From Halorubrum halophilum (GTDB lineage Archaea > Halobacteriota > Halobacteria > Halobacteriales > Haloferacaceae): a stretch of 64,000 nt of DNA. Shown in pieces: positions 16,118 to 23,901 of the stretch. Every line of letters begins with the position of its first letter. The stretch's first letter is position 1. Below the pieces are notes generated by a model. That model searched no databases, was not told the DNA's origin, and saw only the letters and a list, made by a program, of their open reading frames with translations. A program made the translations under genes and the position numbers. The stretch is from NCBI RefSeq assembly GCF_000739595.1, contig NZ_BBJP01000023.1:124001-188000 (forward strand). Direction: 5' to 3'.

Positions 16118-17185
16118 ATGCAGCAGCCCGAGCCGCAGTCGTTCGACCGGGTGCTCTCCTCGATGTGCACCGAGCCGCATCCCGCGGCTCGGGAGGCGGC
16201 CGAGCGGTTCCTCGCGACGAACCCGGGCGATCCCGCCACGTACGAGGCGGTCGCGTCGCTGGAGGAGCGCGCGGTCGAACTGCTCGCGACGCTCGCGGAC
16301 CACCCGACGCCGACCGACGCCGCGGGGTACGTCACCTCCGGCGGCACGGAGGCGAACGTGCAGGCAGTCCGGTCCGCGCGGAACCGCCACGACGCGGCCG
16401 ACGTGAACGTCGTCGTCCCCGAGAGCGGTCACTTCTCGTTTCACAAGGCGGCGGAGCTGCTCGACGTGGAACTCCGGACGGTGCCGGTCGACGACGACTT
16501 TCGGGCCCGAACCGACGCCGTCGCGGCCGCCGTCGACGAGTCGACCGCGCTGGTCGTGGGCGTCGCCGGGAGCACGGAGTACGGTCGGGTCGATCCGATC
16601 CCGGAGCTCGCTCGAATCGCGCGCGAGGCGGGCGCCCTGATGCACGTCGACGCGGCGTGGGGCGGGTTCGTGCTCCCCTTCACCGACGCCGAGTGGTCGT
16701 TCGGCGACGCCGCCGTCGACACGTTGACGATCGACCCGCACAAGTTCGGGCAGGCGGCGGTGCCGGCCGGCGGGCTCCTCGCCCGTGACGACGCGGCGCT
16801 GGACGCGCTCGCGGTCGACACGCCGTACCTAGAGACGCGGTCGCAGGCCACGCTGACGGGCACGCGGAGCGGCGCGGGCGTCGCCGGGGCGGTGGCCGCG
16901 ATGGAGGCGCTGTGGCCGGACGGCTACCGCGACGCGGTCGAGCGCGCGACCGGCAACGCCGAGTGGCTCGCGGGGGCGCTCGGGGAACGCGGGTACGACG
17001 TGGTCGATCCGGATCTCCCGCTCGTCGCCGCGGTGCTCCCCGAGTCCGAGTTCGACGCGCTGCGGGAGGCGGGCTGGAAGGTCTCGCGGACGAGCCGCGG
17101 CGAGCTGCGCGTCGTCTGCATGCCGCACGTGACTCGGGAGGCGCTCCGGGCGTTCGTGGGGGACCTCGACCGGATTCGAAAGTGA
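16118..17185 (+). CDS. mfnA: MfnA-type pyridoxal-phosphate decarboxylase (tyrosine/aspartate)
   Basis: A 355-residue group II PLP decarboxylase. [15 protein letters not shown] (about 73-87) binds cofactor phosphate, [13 protein letters not shown] (about 174-186) carries the Asp contacting the pyridine nitrogen, and the Schiff-base Lys is in [16 protein letters not shown]. In methanogens MfnA decarboxylates tyrosine for methanofuran. Haloarchaea do not make methanofuran, and related archaeal enzymes supply beta-alanine from aspartate for coenzyme A, so aspartate decarboxylase is the likelier role here (inference). ATG 16118 is used rather than an upstream TTG. Confidence 0.88.
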   Translation: MQQPEPQSFDRVLSSMCTEPHPAAREAAERFLATNPGDPATYEAVASLEERAVELLATLADHPTPTDAAGYVTSGGTEANVQAVRSARNRHDAADVNVVVPESGHFSFHKAAELLDVELRTVPVDDDFRARTDAVAAAVDESTALVVGVAGSTEYGRVDPIPELARIAREAGALMHVDAAWGGFVLPFTDAEWSFGDAAVDTLTIDPHKFGQAAVPAGGLLARDDAALDALAVDTPYLETRSQATLTGTRSGAGVAGAVAAMEALWPDGYRDAVERATGNAEWLAGALGERGYDVVDPDLPLVAAVLPESEFDALREAGWKVSRTSRGELRVVCMPHVTREALRAFVGDLDRIRK

Positions 17186-17452
17186 TCGGCGAGGGCGTTG
17201 CGGTGGTTGACGGGGAACCTGCATAGCGAACCGATCGGAATGGCGAACGGGCGGCGCTCGTCGCTCCCGAGCGGCTCGCCGCGCGACCACCTCGACCGCG
17301 CCGGGACGGGCGTCAGGTCACGGAACGGGGTGGTTCCGGGATCCGGGATAAGGGATCGGGATCGCCGGTGGCGAGCGTCGTGAGGTTGCTGCGGCGACAG
17401 CAATATCCGCAGCGCCCCGGCCCTTTTCACCCGAACCGCGGCCACCCTCTCT

Positions 17453-18115
17453 GTGACTCCCTTCAGCGACCTCGCGCGCGCCGCCTACTGCCCGCGACAG
17501 CTCTACTACGCGCGCCGTGACGACGACCGAGACGTTCCCGGCGAGGCGCGCACCCGGATCGACCTCGCCTTCCGGTACCCGACGCTCGTCGACGCGCCGG
17601 ACGCGATCCTCCGGCGACTGCCGATCCGTCGGTCGCCAGCGGCGTATCGCCGGAACCTCTCCCGACTCCGAGAGCGCGACGACTACGATCGGCTCGCCGA
17701 TCCCGAACACGAGCGTGCTTTCCGGTCCGGAAAAGACTGTCACGGGACGGTTCACAAGGTGCTCGCGGGCGAATCGGACGCCGACCCGCCTATTCCCACG
17801 GTCGTCTCGTCGGGAGAGCCGCCGGAAAATGGCGTCTGGGAGCCGCAGGCGGTCAGAGCCGTCGCTGTCGCCAAGGCGGTCGCGTGGGAGCGCGAGCGCG
17901 AGGTGCCGCGCGCGCTGGTGGAGTACCCGAGCGTCGGGACCGTCCGCGAGGTCCGACTCACGACGCGGAAGAAGGCCGCCTATCGGCGAGCGCTGCGGGC
18001 CGCCCGCGCGATCGACGGCCCACCGTCGCGCGTCGACGACGACCGGTGTTCCGCCTGCGACTACCGGGACCGGTGCGGCACCGGGCGGCGGTCGTTCCGG
18101 TCGCTGTTGGGGTGA
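17453..18115 (+). CDS. solo Cas4/Dna2-like PD-(D/E)XK nuclease
   Basis: A 220-residue protein with the Cas4 layout. An N-terminal cysteine occurs in AAYCPRQLYY (about residue 13). The nuclease core has an ALVEYPSVGTVREVRLTTRKKAAY segment supplying the E-x-K type residues. A C-terminal cluster C-x2-C-x5-C (CSACDYRDRC, about 200-209) would complete the iron-sulfur site. No cas1, cas2 or CRISPR repeats lie in the window, so it is a stand-alone Cas4 homologue, as found in many archaea, perhaps acting in DNA repair or with mobile elements. Start GTG 17453 lies 27 bases after a CCTTTTCA box. Confidence 0.8.
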   Translation: MTPFSDLARAAYCPRQLYYARRDDDRDVPGEARTRIDLAFRYPTLVDAPDAILRRLPIRRSPAAYRRNLSRLRERDDYDRLADPEHERAFRSGKDCHGTVHKVLAGESDADPPIPTVVSSGEPPENGVWEPQAVRAVAVAKAVAWEREREVPRALVEYPSVGTVREVRLTTRKKAAYRRALRAARAIDGPPSRVDDDRCSACDYRDRCGTGRRSFRSLLG

Positions 18116-18224
18116 GACGGCTCCGCTCGGAAGAGCGCCGGCGAGCGCCCGCGCGTTGTCGGTCCGGCCAAAGCTGTCGGAACCCGACGACTTATCAGTG
18201 TGTGACCCATCAACACGGACACGA

Positions 18225-18305
18225 ATGACACGAGACGATCGTGATCGTTCGGAGGATAGAGGAAGTCGCCTCACGGCGGCTGGCCGCGAAATTCTCCGAC
18301 GATAA
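18225..18305 (+). CDS. short leader ORF before the LeuA-type synthase
   Basis: A 26-codon ORF (MTRDDRDRSEDRGSRLTAAG then REILRR). Its ATG lies about 30 bases after a CTTATCA box, as in a leaderless transcript. It ends about 70 bases before the TTG I prefer for the downstream enzyme, in a different frame. It is a plausible leader peptide for transcript or translation control, rich in Arg and Asp with a Leu near the end, but has no run of Leu, Val or Ile codons that would suggest classic attenuation. It could also be chance. Confidence 0.35.
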   Translation: MTRDDRDRSEDRGSRLTAAGREILRR

Positions 18306-18375
18306 CGACTCCGGGGCGCGACCGCCCCGCGGCGGTACCGGCCCCGAACCCACCGACGAGCCGACGGACTACCTT

Positions 18376-19938
18376 TTGACCCGAACACAACTCACCACGC
18401 TCGATGAGGTACAGCTGTTAGACACCACCCTGCGCGACGGCGAGCAGATGCCCGGCGTCTCGCTGACGCCGACCGAGAAGGTCGACATCGCTCGCGAGCT
18501 CGATGCCGCCGGGATGCACCTGATCGAGGCCGGCTCGGCGTGCACCTCCGAGGGCGAGCGCGAGGCGATCCGCCGGGTGGCCGACGAGGGGCTCGACGCG
18601 ACCGTGACGAGCTTCGCCCGCGGCGTGAAGCGGGACGTCGACCACGCGCTCGACTGCGGCGTCGACGGGATCAACCTCGTCGTCCCTGCCTCGGACAAGC
18701 ACGTCGAGACGAAGGTCGGCTCGACCCGCGACGACGTGGTCGATCGGACGGTCGAACTCGTCGAGTACGCGAAAGACCACGACCTCTGGGTCGAGGTGCT
18801 CGGCGAGGACGGCTCGCGCGCCGACCTCGACTACCTCGAGCGCCTGCTCGGCGCCGGCCTCGACGCCGGCGCAGACCGGATCTGCTACTGCGACACCGTC
18901 GGCGCGGCCGACCCGGAGCGCACCGCCGAGGTCGTCTCCCGCCTCGCCGACCGCGGCCCGACGAGCCTCCACACCCACGACGACCTCGGCTTCGGCGTGG
19001 CGAACGTCCACGCCGGGCTGAAGGCGGGCGCCGACACCGTCCACGGGACCGTGATGGGCGTCGGCGAGCGCGCCGGCAACGTCGCCCTAGAAGAGGTCGC
19101 CATCGCGCTCGACCGGTCGTACGATATCGACACCGTCGAGCTGGAGCGACTCTACCGCCTCTGCCGGACCGTCTCGGAGGCGACGGGTGTCGCGCTCCCG
19201 CCGAACAAGGCGGTCTGCGGCGCCAACGCCTTCGCCCACGAGTCGGGGATCCACACCGACGGGACGCTGAAGGACGGGACGATGTACGAGCCGTATCCGC
19301 CCGAGACGGTGGGGCGAGAGCGGCGGCTCGTCCTCGGCAAACACGCCGGGCGCGCCGGGGTCAAAGCGGCCCTCGCCGAGCACGACGTGGCAGTCGACGA
19401 CGACGAGCTGAGCGAGGTCGTGAGCCGCGTGAAGGAGCTCGGCGACCGCGGGAAGCGCGTCACCGACGCCGACCTCCTCGCGATCACCGAAGACGTGCAG
19501 GGCCGCGAGCGCGACCGACACGTCGAGCTCGTCGACCTCTCGGCCACCTCCGGCGGGAACCTCCCGACGGCCTCGGTCCGGCTCCGCGTCGGCGACGACG
19601 AGCGCGTCGCCTCCGGGACCGGAGACGGTCCGGTCGACGCCGGGCTGGAGGCGGTGCGGGCCGCGTTGGCGGGAGACGGAAGCGAACAGGGCGCCGGAAG
19701 CGGGGTCGACTTCGAGCTCGACTCCTACCACGTCGACGCGATCACGGGCGGGACCGACGCCGTCGTCACCGTCGAGGTCGACCTCTCGCGCGGCGACCGG
19801 TCCGTGAGCGTCTCCTCGACGGACGCGGACATCACCCGTGCCAGCGTCGTCGCGATGGTCGACGGGCTCGACCGGCTCCTCTCCGCTGCCGCCAAGGACG
19901 GATCGGCGCCGGACGCGGCCTCGCTCGCTGACGACTGA
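18376..19938 (+). CDS. LeuA-family (R)-citramalate/2-isopropylmalate synthase
   Basis: A 520-residue member of the DRE-TIM metallolyase family. LLDTTLRDGEQMPGVSLT (opening the barrel) has the acetyl-CoA site Arg-Asp, THDDLGFGVANVHAGLKAGA carries metal-binding His residues, and GERAGNVALEEV is the family signature. From about residue 395 a C-terminal LeuA regulatory dimer domain follows (LPTASVRLRVGDDERVASGT and on). Substrate could be pyruvate (isoleucine route) or 2-ketoisovalerate (leucine); haloarchaea usually have one of each, and this N-terminus resembles the citramalate type. TTG 18376 is chosen because the conserved core begins just after it; GTG 18241 would add 45 residues overlapping the leader ORF. 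Confidence 0.85.
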   Translation: MTRTQLTTLDEVQLLDTTLRDGEQMPGVSLTPTEKVDIARELDAAGMHLIEAGSACTSEGEREAIRRVADEGLDATVTSFARGVKRDVDHALDCGVDGINLVVPASDKHVETKVGSTRDDVVDRTVELVEYAKDHDLWVEVLGEDGSRADLDYLERLLGAGLDAGADRICYCDTVGAADPERTAEVVSRLADRGPTSLHTHDDLGFGVANVHAGLKAGADTVHGTVMGVGERAGNVALEEVAIALDRSYDIDTVELERLYRLCRTVSEATGVALPPNKAVCGANAFAHESGIHTDGTLKDGTMYEPYPPETVGRERRLVLGKHAGRAGVKAALAEHDVAVDDDELSEVVSRVKELGDRGKRVTDADLLAITEDVQGRERDRHVELVDLSATSGGNLPTASVRLRVGDDERVASGTGDGPVDAGLEAVRAALAGDGSEQGAGSGVDFELDSYHVDAITGGTDAVVTVEVDLSRGDRSVSVSSTDADITRASVVAMVDGLDRLLSAAAKDGSAPDAASLADD

Positions 19939-20020
19939 GAGCGGGGCGACAGGGCTGACAAAGCGGACAGGCCGCCGTCGTCTGACGGGGTTTTTAAGCG
20001 ATGCCGCCCGAACGGCGTCC

Positions 20021-20332
20021 GTGAGCGTCGTCGTCGCGGTGAAACCCTCCGCCCGCAAGCGCAACGCGAAGGTGGGCCGGCTCGTCTTCGAGGACGGCTC
20101 CCGCCACGCCTTCGAGAGCCGCGCGGCCGCCGAGCGCTGGGCCGATGACCTCTCGACGGGAGACGGCCACGTCTGGGTCGCGAGCGCGCACCCCCGCGAC
20201 GGCGACGACGCCGACCTCTACCTCGTTTCGCGGGCGACGAACGCGAAGCTCGAGGCCGCCTACGACAAGCGCCGGCGGCGGCTCCGCGGCGACACCGCAC
20301 CCGAACAGGAGTCGCTGGGCGGGGAGCCGTAG
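20021..20332 (+). CDS. small uncharacterised haloarchaeal protein
   Basis: A 103-residue protein of unknown function. A basic N-terminus (VKPSARKRNAKVGRLVFEDG) leads to an RAAAERWADDLS helix, an HVWVASAHPRDGDDADLYLV strand pair and a basic C-terminal helix, KLEAAYDKRRRRLRG. GTG 20021 is supported by a TTTTTAA box at about 19990-19996, 26 bases upstream. The basic surface is unusual for a haloarchaeal protein and suggests nucleic-acid binding, but no known motif is present. Confidence 0.65.
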   Translation: MSVVVAVKPSARKRNAKVGRLVFEDGSRHAFESRAAAERWADDLSTGDGHVWVASAHPRDGDDADLYLVSRATNAKLEAAYDKRRRRLRGDTAPEQESLGGEP

Positions 20333-20352
20333 GACTCGCGGCGGCCGGCCGG

Positions 20353-20718
20353 CTATCCCTCTTCGACGATGTCGTCGCGGAACGCCTCCACGGCCTCCAG
20401 CACCGCCTCTCGGTCCGTGTCGTCCACATCGAACTCCCGAAGGGCGTTGTCGAGGTGGGTTGCGATCGCGTCGAACTCCGCGTCCGTGATCCCCAGCCCC
20501 TCGTGGGCCGTCTCCATGCCGTCGCCCTCGTACGCTCTCGGCCCGCCGGCGACCGCGCTCAGGAACGCCGTCTGGTGGGTGCGCTGCGCCGCCATGTCGA
20601 CGTCGTCGAAGTGGTGGGCCACCTGCTCGTCGTCAAGGACGCGATCGTAGAACTCGTCGACGACCGCACCGATCGCCTGCTCGCCGTCGAGGCGGGCGTA
20701 CAGCGTCGCATCGGACAT
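20353..20718 (-). CDS. truncated (2/2) hemoglobin, group I-like
   Basis: A 121-residue truncated globin. It begins MSDATLYARLDGEQAIGAVVDEFYDRVL, the helix A/B pattern of group I globins with the B10 Tyr at residue 24. The proximal haem-binding His is His72 in METAHEGLGI, and THQTAFL (about 47-53) is the distal helix E. Such proteins bind oxygen or nitric oxide and often detoxify NO. The gene is convergent with the small basic protein and lies next to tRNA-Ser. Confidence 0.9.
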   Translation of the reverse strand: MSDATLYARLDGEQAIGAVVDEFYDRVLDDEQVAHHFDDVDMAAQRTHQTAFLSAVAGGPRAYEGDGMETAHEGLGITDAEFDAIATHLDNALREFDVDDTDREAVLEAVEAFRDDIVEEG

Positions 20719-20811
20719 ACGATCCGGTCACGACCACGACGTATGGATTTTTTGCCGGGCGATCCGGGCGATCCGATTTCGGTCGCTACCGAGTCGGGCA
20801 TTCGAGAGAAG

Positions 20812-20896
20812 CGCCGAGGCGGAGATTTGAACTCCGGTGTCCGAATGGACAGTAGATTTCGAATCTACCGCCTTGGCCAGGCTAGGCTACCTCGGC
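20812..20896 (-). tRNA. tRNA-Ser (anticodon CGA)
   Basis: On the minus strand an 85-base cloverleaf is visible. The acceptor stem GCCGAGG pairs with CCTCGGC and has discriminator G. The anticodon stem GTAGA/TCTAC encloses TTCGAAA, giving anticodon CGA. A long variable arm with stem TGTCC/GGACA is diagnostic of class II tRNA. The T arm is CGGAG/CTCCG around TTCAAAT. The codon read is TCG, abundant in this GC-rich genome. CCA is not encoded and no intron interrupts it. Confidence 0.96.
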
Positions 20897-21019
20897 TCAC
20901 TCGTCGGTTGGCCGGTTCCGCTGTTATGCGTTTCGATCGCCGACGGCGCTTTGCGATCGCAACGACCGATCGGCGGGGACCCCGACAACGCTTTTCGGCG
21001 CGGATCGCGTGGTGGCGGT

Positions 21020-21982
21020 ATGGACGTCCCCAAAGCCGCGGCGGCCTGCTCCCGCGTCGTCGACGAGGTCGGCGGCGCGGTCGTGGCCGACCGCGAGTTC
21101 CTCGACCGCGTCACGCTCGGCATCCTCGCCCGCGGTCACGTCCTCCTGGAGGACGTGCCCGGCACCGGAAAGACCCTCTCGGCGCGCTCGTTCGCGGCCG
21201 CGCTCGGCCTGGAGTTCTCGCGGATCCAGTTCACCCCCGACCTCCTCCCCAGCGACGTGACGGGGACCAACGTGTTCGACGAGCGCGACGGCTCCTTCTC
21301 CTTTTCCCCCGGACCGATCTTCGCGAACGTCGTGCTCGCCGACGAGATCAACCGCGCGCCGCCGAAGACGCAGGCCGCCCTGCTGGAGGCGATGGAGGAG
21401 GGACAGGTGACCGTCGACGGAGAGACCCACGACCTCCCGGACCCCTTCTACGTCATCGCGACGCAGAACCCGGTCGAGAGCGAGGGCGCGTTCCCGCTCC
21501 CCGAGGCCCAGCTCGACCGCTTCGCGATCAAGACCGCCATCGGCTACCCCGACGACGAGGGGGAGATCGAACTGCTCCGTCGGCGTGCGGGGCGCGTCGC
21601 GCAGGCGCCGACCGTCGAGCGCGTGCTCGATCCGGACGCCGTCGCCGACCTCCGCGAGGTGCCGGAGACCGTCCGCGTCGACGACGACCTGCTGGAGTAC
21701 ATGGCGTCGATCGCCCGCGCGACCCGGACGGACCGCCGCGTCGACGTGGGCGTCTCCCCGCGAGGGACACAGCGGCTCTTCGAGACGGCACGGGCCGCCG
21801 CGGTCGTCGCCGGCCGCGAGTTCGTCACGCCCGACGACGTGAAACGCGTCGCGGAGCCGGCGCTGGCTCACCGACTCGTGTTGACCCCGGACGCCGCCGT
21901 CAACGATGCCGACAAGCGCGGCGTGATCGCCGACGTGCTCGATCGGGTCACGGTGCCGACGGTGGACGCAGCCGAGGCGTAA
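21020..21982 (+). CDS. MoxR-family AAA+ ATPase
   Basis: A 320-residue MoxR ATPase. Walker A is EDVPGTGKT (about 43-51), Walker B is LADEINRAPPKTQAALLEAMEEGQVTV-like (about 107-130), and IATQNPVESEGAFPLPEAQLDRF carries sensor 1 and the Arg finger. MoxR proteins are chaperones for metal or cofactor insertion and usually sit with DUF58 and von Willebrand factor A genes. None follows here, which is notable; the neighbour is pyrE on the other strand. Start ATG 21020 is where the conserved domain begins. Confidence 0.92.
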   Translation: MDVPKAAAACSRVVDEVGGAVVADREFLDRVTLGILARGHVLLEDVPGTGKTLSARSFAAALGLEFSRIQFTPDLLPSDVTGTNVFDERDGSFSFSPGPIFANVVLADEINRAPPKTQAALLEAMEEGQVTVDGETHDLPDPFYVIATQNPVESEGAFPLPEAQLDRFAIKTAIGYPDDEGEIELLRRRAGRVAQAPTVERVLDPDAVADLREVPETVRVDDDLLEYMASIARATRTDRRVDVGVSPRGTQRLFETARAAAVVAGREFVTPDDVKRVAEPALAHRLVLTPDAAVNDADKRGVIADVLDRVTVPTVDAAEA

Positions 21983-22018
21983 TTCCGGGTGCGAAAAGCG
22001 GCTAACTCCGGCTGTCTT

Positions 22019-22567
22019 CTACTCCGCGTCCCGCTCCGCCAACAGCTCCGTCGCCGTGAGCAGCGACTCCAGCTCGATGTCGTGGTCTGCCAGCAGCTCC
22101 TCGGCGCCCTCCTCGCGGTCAACGACGACGAGCACGCGGTTCACCGTCGCGCCCGCCTCGCGGAGCGCCTCGACGGCGTCGACCGCGGACTGCCCGGTCG
22201 TGGCGATGTCCTCCAACACGACGACCTCCTCGCCCTCGTCGAGCCGCCCCTCGATGCGGTTACCCGTGCCGTACTCCTTCGTCTGCTTGCGCGCGATGAC
22301 GTAGGGACGGCCCATCTCGGCGGCGGTGACGGCCACGAGCGGGACCGCGCCGAGCGCGACGCCCGCGAGCTTCGCGTCCGTGTCGGCGAGCCGGTCGGCG
22401 AACGCCTCGCTCACGAGCCGGAGCGCGTCGGGGTCGGTCTCGAAGAGGTACTTGTCGACGTAGTAATCGCTCGTTCCGCCGTGCGAGAGCTCGAACTCGC
22501 CGAACCGGACGGCGTCGGCCGCCCGCAGCGCGGCGATCAGGTCGCTCCGTCGCTCGTCGTCGGTCAT
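22019..22567 (-). CDS. pyrE: orotate phosphoribosyltransferase
   Basis: A 182-residue OPRTase, which joins orotate to PRPP to give OMP in pyrimidine synthesis. The PRPP-binding loop is [21 protein letters not shown] (about 112-132), and the mobile loop region is [16 protein letters not shown] (about 92-107). [19 protein letters not shown] near the N-terminus is typical of archaeal PyrE. ATG 22567 is preferred over an upstream in-frame start because the family's N-terminus begins there. Length is normal. Confidence 0.95.
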   Translation of the reverse strand: MTDDERRSDLIAALRAADAVRFGEFELSHGGTSDYYVDKYLFETDPDALRLVSEAFADRLADTDAKLAGVALGAVPLVAVTAAEMGRPYVIARKQTKEYGTGNRIEGRLDEGEEVVVLEDIATTGQSAVDAVEALREAGATVNRVLVVVDREEGAEELLADHDIELESLLTATELLAERDAE

Positions 22568-22690
22568 ACCGAGACAGCGCGCGGCGGCGACCATAAACGG
22601 GTCGGAACGCGGGCGATACGGAGAGTAGGTATTGCAGATCGGTGGTGGCGATGCAGTATTTAAATAACACTGAGCGATGACGCCGGTCAC

Positions 22691-22996
22691 TTATAAAGAG
22701 ATGTGCGGTGGCGCGCGCCTCCGAGCGCCCATCGGGCGCGAGGAGCGCCGCGCGAGGGAGTCGCGAGCAAAGAGGGACCGAAGGTCCCTCATGCAGCCGG
22801 CGCGCAGCGCCGGCGACGAAGCGAGCGACGAGGCTGGGGAGGCGTGAGGTGCGGTTGCGGGCGGGTGGGACTCAAAGGGGCAGTCGGCGAGGCGGGCGCA
22901 GGCGACGTAAGCACCGCAGCGAAGGAGCGGGAGCGACTGAGCGAGAAGCGCAGCGAGCGTGCGCCCGCCTCGCCGGCTGGGGCTTTGGAGGTCTTC
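22691..22996 (+). repeat. large intergenic hairpin element, copy A (candidate structured RNA)
   Basis: A member of a four-copy family (others near 33.6, 39.4 and 52.6 kb). TTATAAA at 22691-22697 precedes the opening box TGCGGTGGCGCG (22704-22715). Ordered boxes follow: CGAGGCTGGGGAGGCGTGAG (22829-22848), GGGTGGGACTCAAAGGGGCA (22863-22882), GACGTAAGCACCGCA (22904-22918) and GCTGGGGCTTTGGAGGTCTT (22976-22995). Between boxes 1 and 2 are perfect stems GAGGGACC-GAA-GGTCCCTC (22772-22790) and GCCGGCGC-GCA-GCGCCGGC (22796-22814). This copy lacks the CGGAAG/CTTCCG domain of the others. ORFs through it look like translated repeat, not protein. Confidence 0.75.
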
Positions 22997-23172
22997 AACG
23001 CAGCACCATCGATCACGTATAAACAGCCGACAGCACCACCACTCGATCACTTATAAACGATCTCACTCGCGACGTACTATACCCACTCCCGCAGTCGATC
23101 AGGGCGCTGATCGGAACCGTAGCCCACGCTCGGATCAACATATTCACTACAGACCGTCACAAACCGGGGTGT
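22997..23172. other. tail of copy A and halocyanin upstream region with repeated TATA sites
   Basis: CGATCAC-N-TATAAAC occurs twice, at about 23009 and 23043, 34 bases apart, after the last box of copy A. Similar TTATAA sites follow the 3' box of the other three copies. The remaining DNA to ATG 23173 is probably the halocyanin promoter region. Confidence 0.45.
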
Positions 23173-23802
23173 ATGAGCACGGACGACGTCTCGCGGCGCA
23201 GGTTCATCCGGACCGCCGGCGGCGCGGCCGGCGTCGCGGGAGCGACGGCGGCGACGACGGGAACCGCGGCGGCACAGGAGGAACAGCCGGTCTGGCCGAG
23301 CGGGGCCGAGGGGAACGTCGGATCGTACCAGGACGCCCGCGGCGAGAGCGAGGTCACCGTGATGGTCGGCGCCGGTGACCAAGGGCTCGCGTTCGATCCG
23401 ACCCTGCTGTGGGTCGACACCGGCACGACGATCACGTTCGAATGGACCGGGAACGGCGGCGCACACAACGTCCAGAACGTCGAGGGACCGGCCAGCCTCG
23501 ACAGCGGCGACCCGGTCGGCGAGGAGGGAGCGACCTACGAGTACGAGACGAGCGAGGAGGACGTCGGGATCACGCACTACCACTGCGTGCCCCACACCGA
23601 CGTCGGCATGCACGCCGGCCTCGCCGTCGGCGAGGACATCGAGACGGAGTCCACCGGCGGAGGGGGTGGGTCCGACGCCGTGTTCGTTCCGCAGGGCGCC
23701 CGCGCGCTCAGCGTCGCGACGTTCGTCGCGATGGTGAGCACGCTCGGGCTCGCGTTCCTCTTCATGAAGTACGGCGGCACGATCACGCAAGACGAGGAGT
23801 AG
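23173..23802 (+). CDS. halocyanin-like blue copper protein, Tat-exported and membrane-anchored
   Basis: A 209-residue protein. The N-terminus has a twin-arginine motif, SRRRFIRTAGG (7-17), and an Ala-rich signal segment. The plastocyanin-like domain (about 58-155) shows all type 1 copper ligands: His98 in GGAHNVQN, Cys138 and His141 in HYHCVPHT, and Met146 in VGMHAG. A Gly/Ser linker (161-167) leads to one transmembrane helix (about 178-198) and a short acidic tail. It should carry electrons on the outer membrane face, between respiratory complexes (family knowledge). It is anchored C-terminally rather than by a lipobox. Confidence 0.94.
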   Translation: MSTDDVSRRRFIRTAGGAAGVAGATAATTGTAAAQEEQPVWPSGAEGNVGSYQDARGESEVTVMVGAGDQGLAFDPTLLWVDTGTTITFEWTGNGGAHNVQNVEGPASLDSGDPVGEEGATYEYETSEEDVGITHYHCVPHTDVGMHAGLAVGEDIETESTGGGGGSDAVFVPQGARALSVATFVAMVSTLGLAFLFMKYGGTITQDEE

Positions 23803-23831
23803 TCGGTCGGCGCGGTCCGCGGGAATTTCTT

Positions 23832-23898
23832 TTCGTCTGTAGTTCGTTTTCGTCAGTAGTTCGCCTTCGTCTGTAGTTCGCCTTCGGTAGTTGGTTCG
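23832..23898. repeat. 17-bp tandem repeat between convergent genes
   Basis: Three 17-base units of the form TTCGTCTGTAGTTCGCC (23832-23848, 23849-23865, 23866-23882) differ by one to three bases. A degenerate fourth follows to 23898. It lies between the halocyanin stop and the glycosyltransferase stop. No function is evident; copy number may vary among strains. Confidence 0.8.
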
Positions 23899-23901
23899 CG
23901 T

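Noticed and set aside
22691-22996. Copy A as a MITE or IS remnant
   Set aside because: I found no terminal inverted repeats and no flanking duplication, and the four copies keep internal boxes in order rather than conserved ends.
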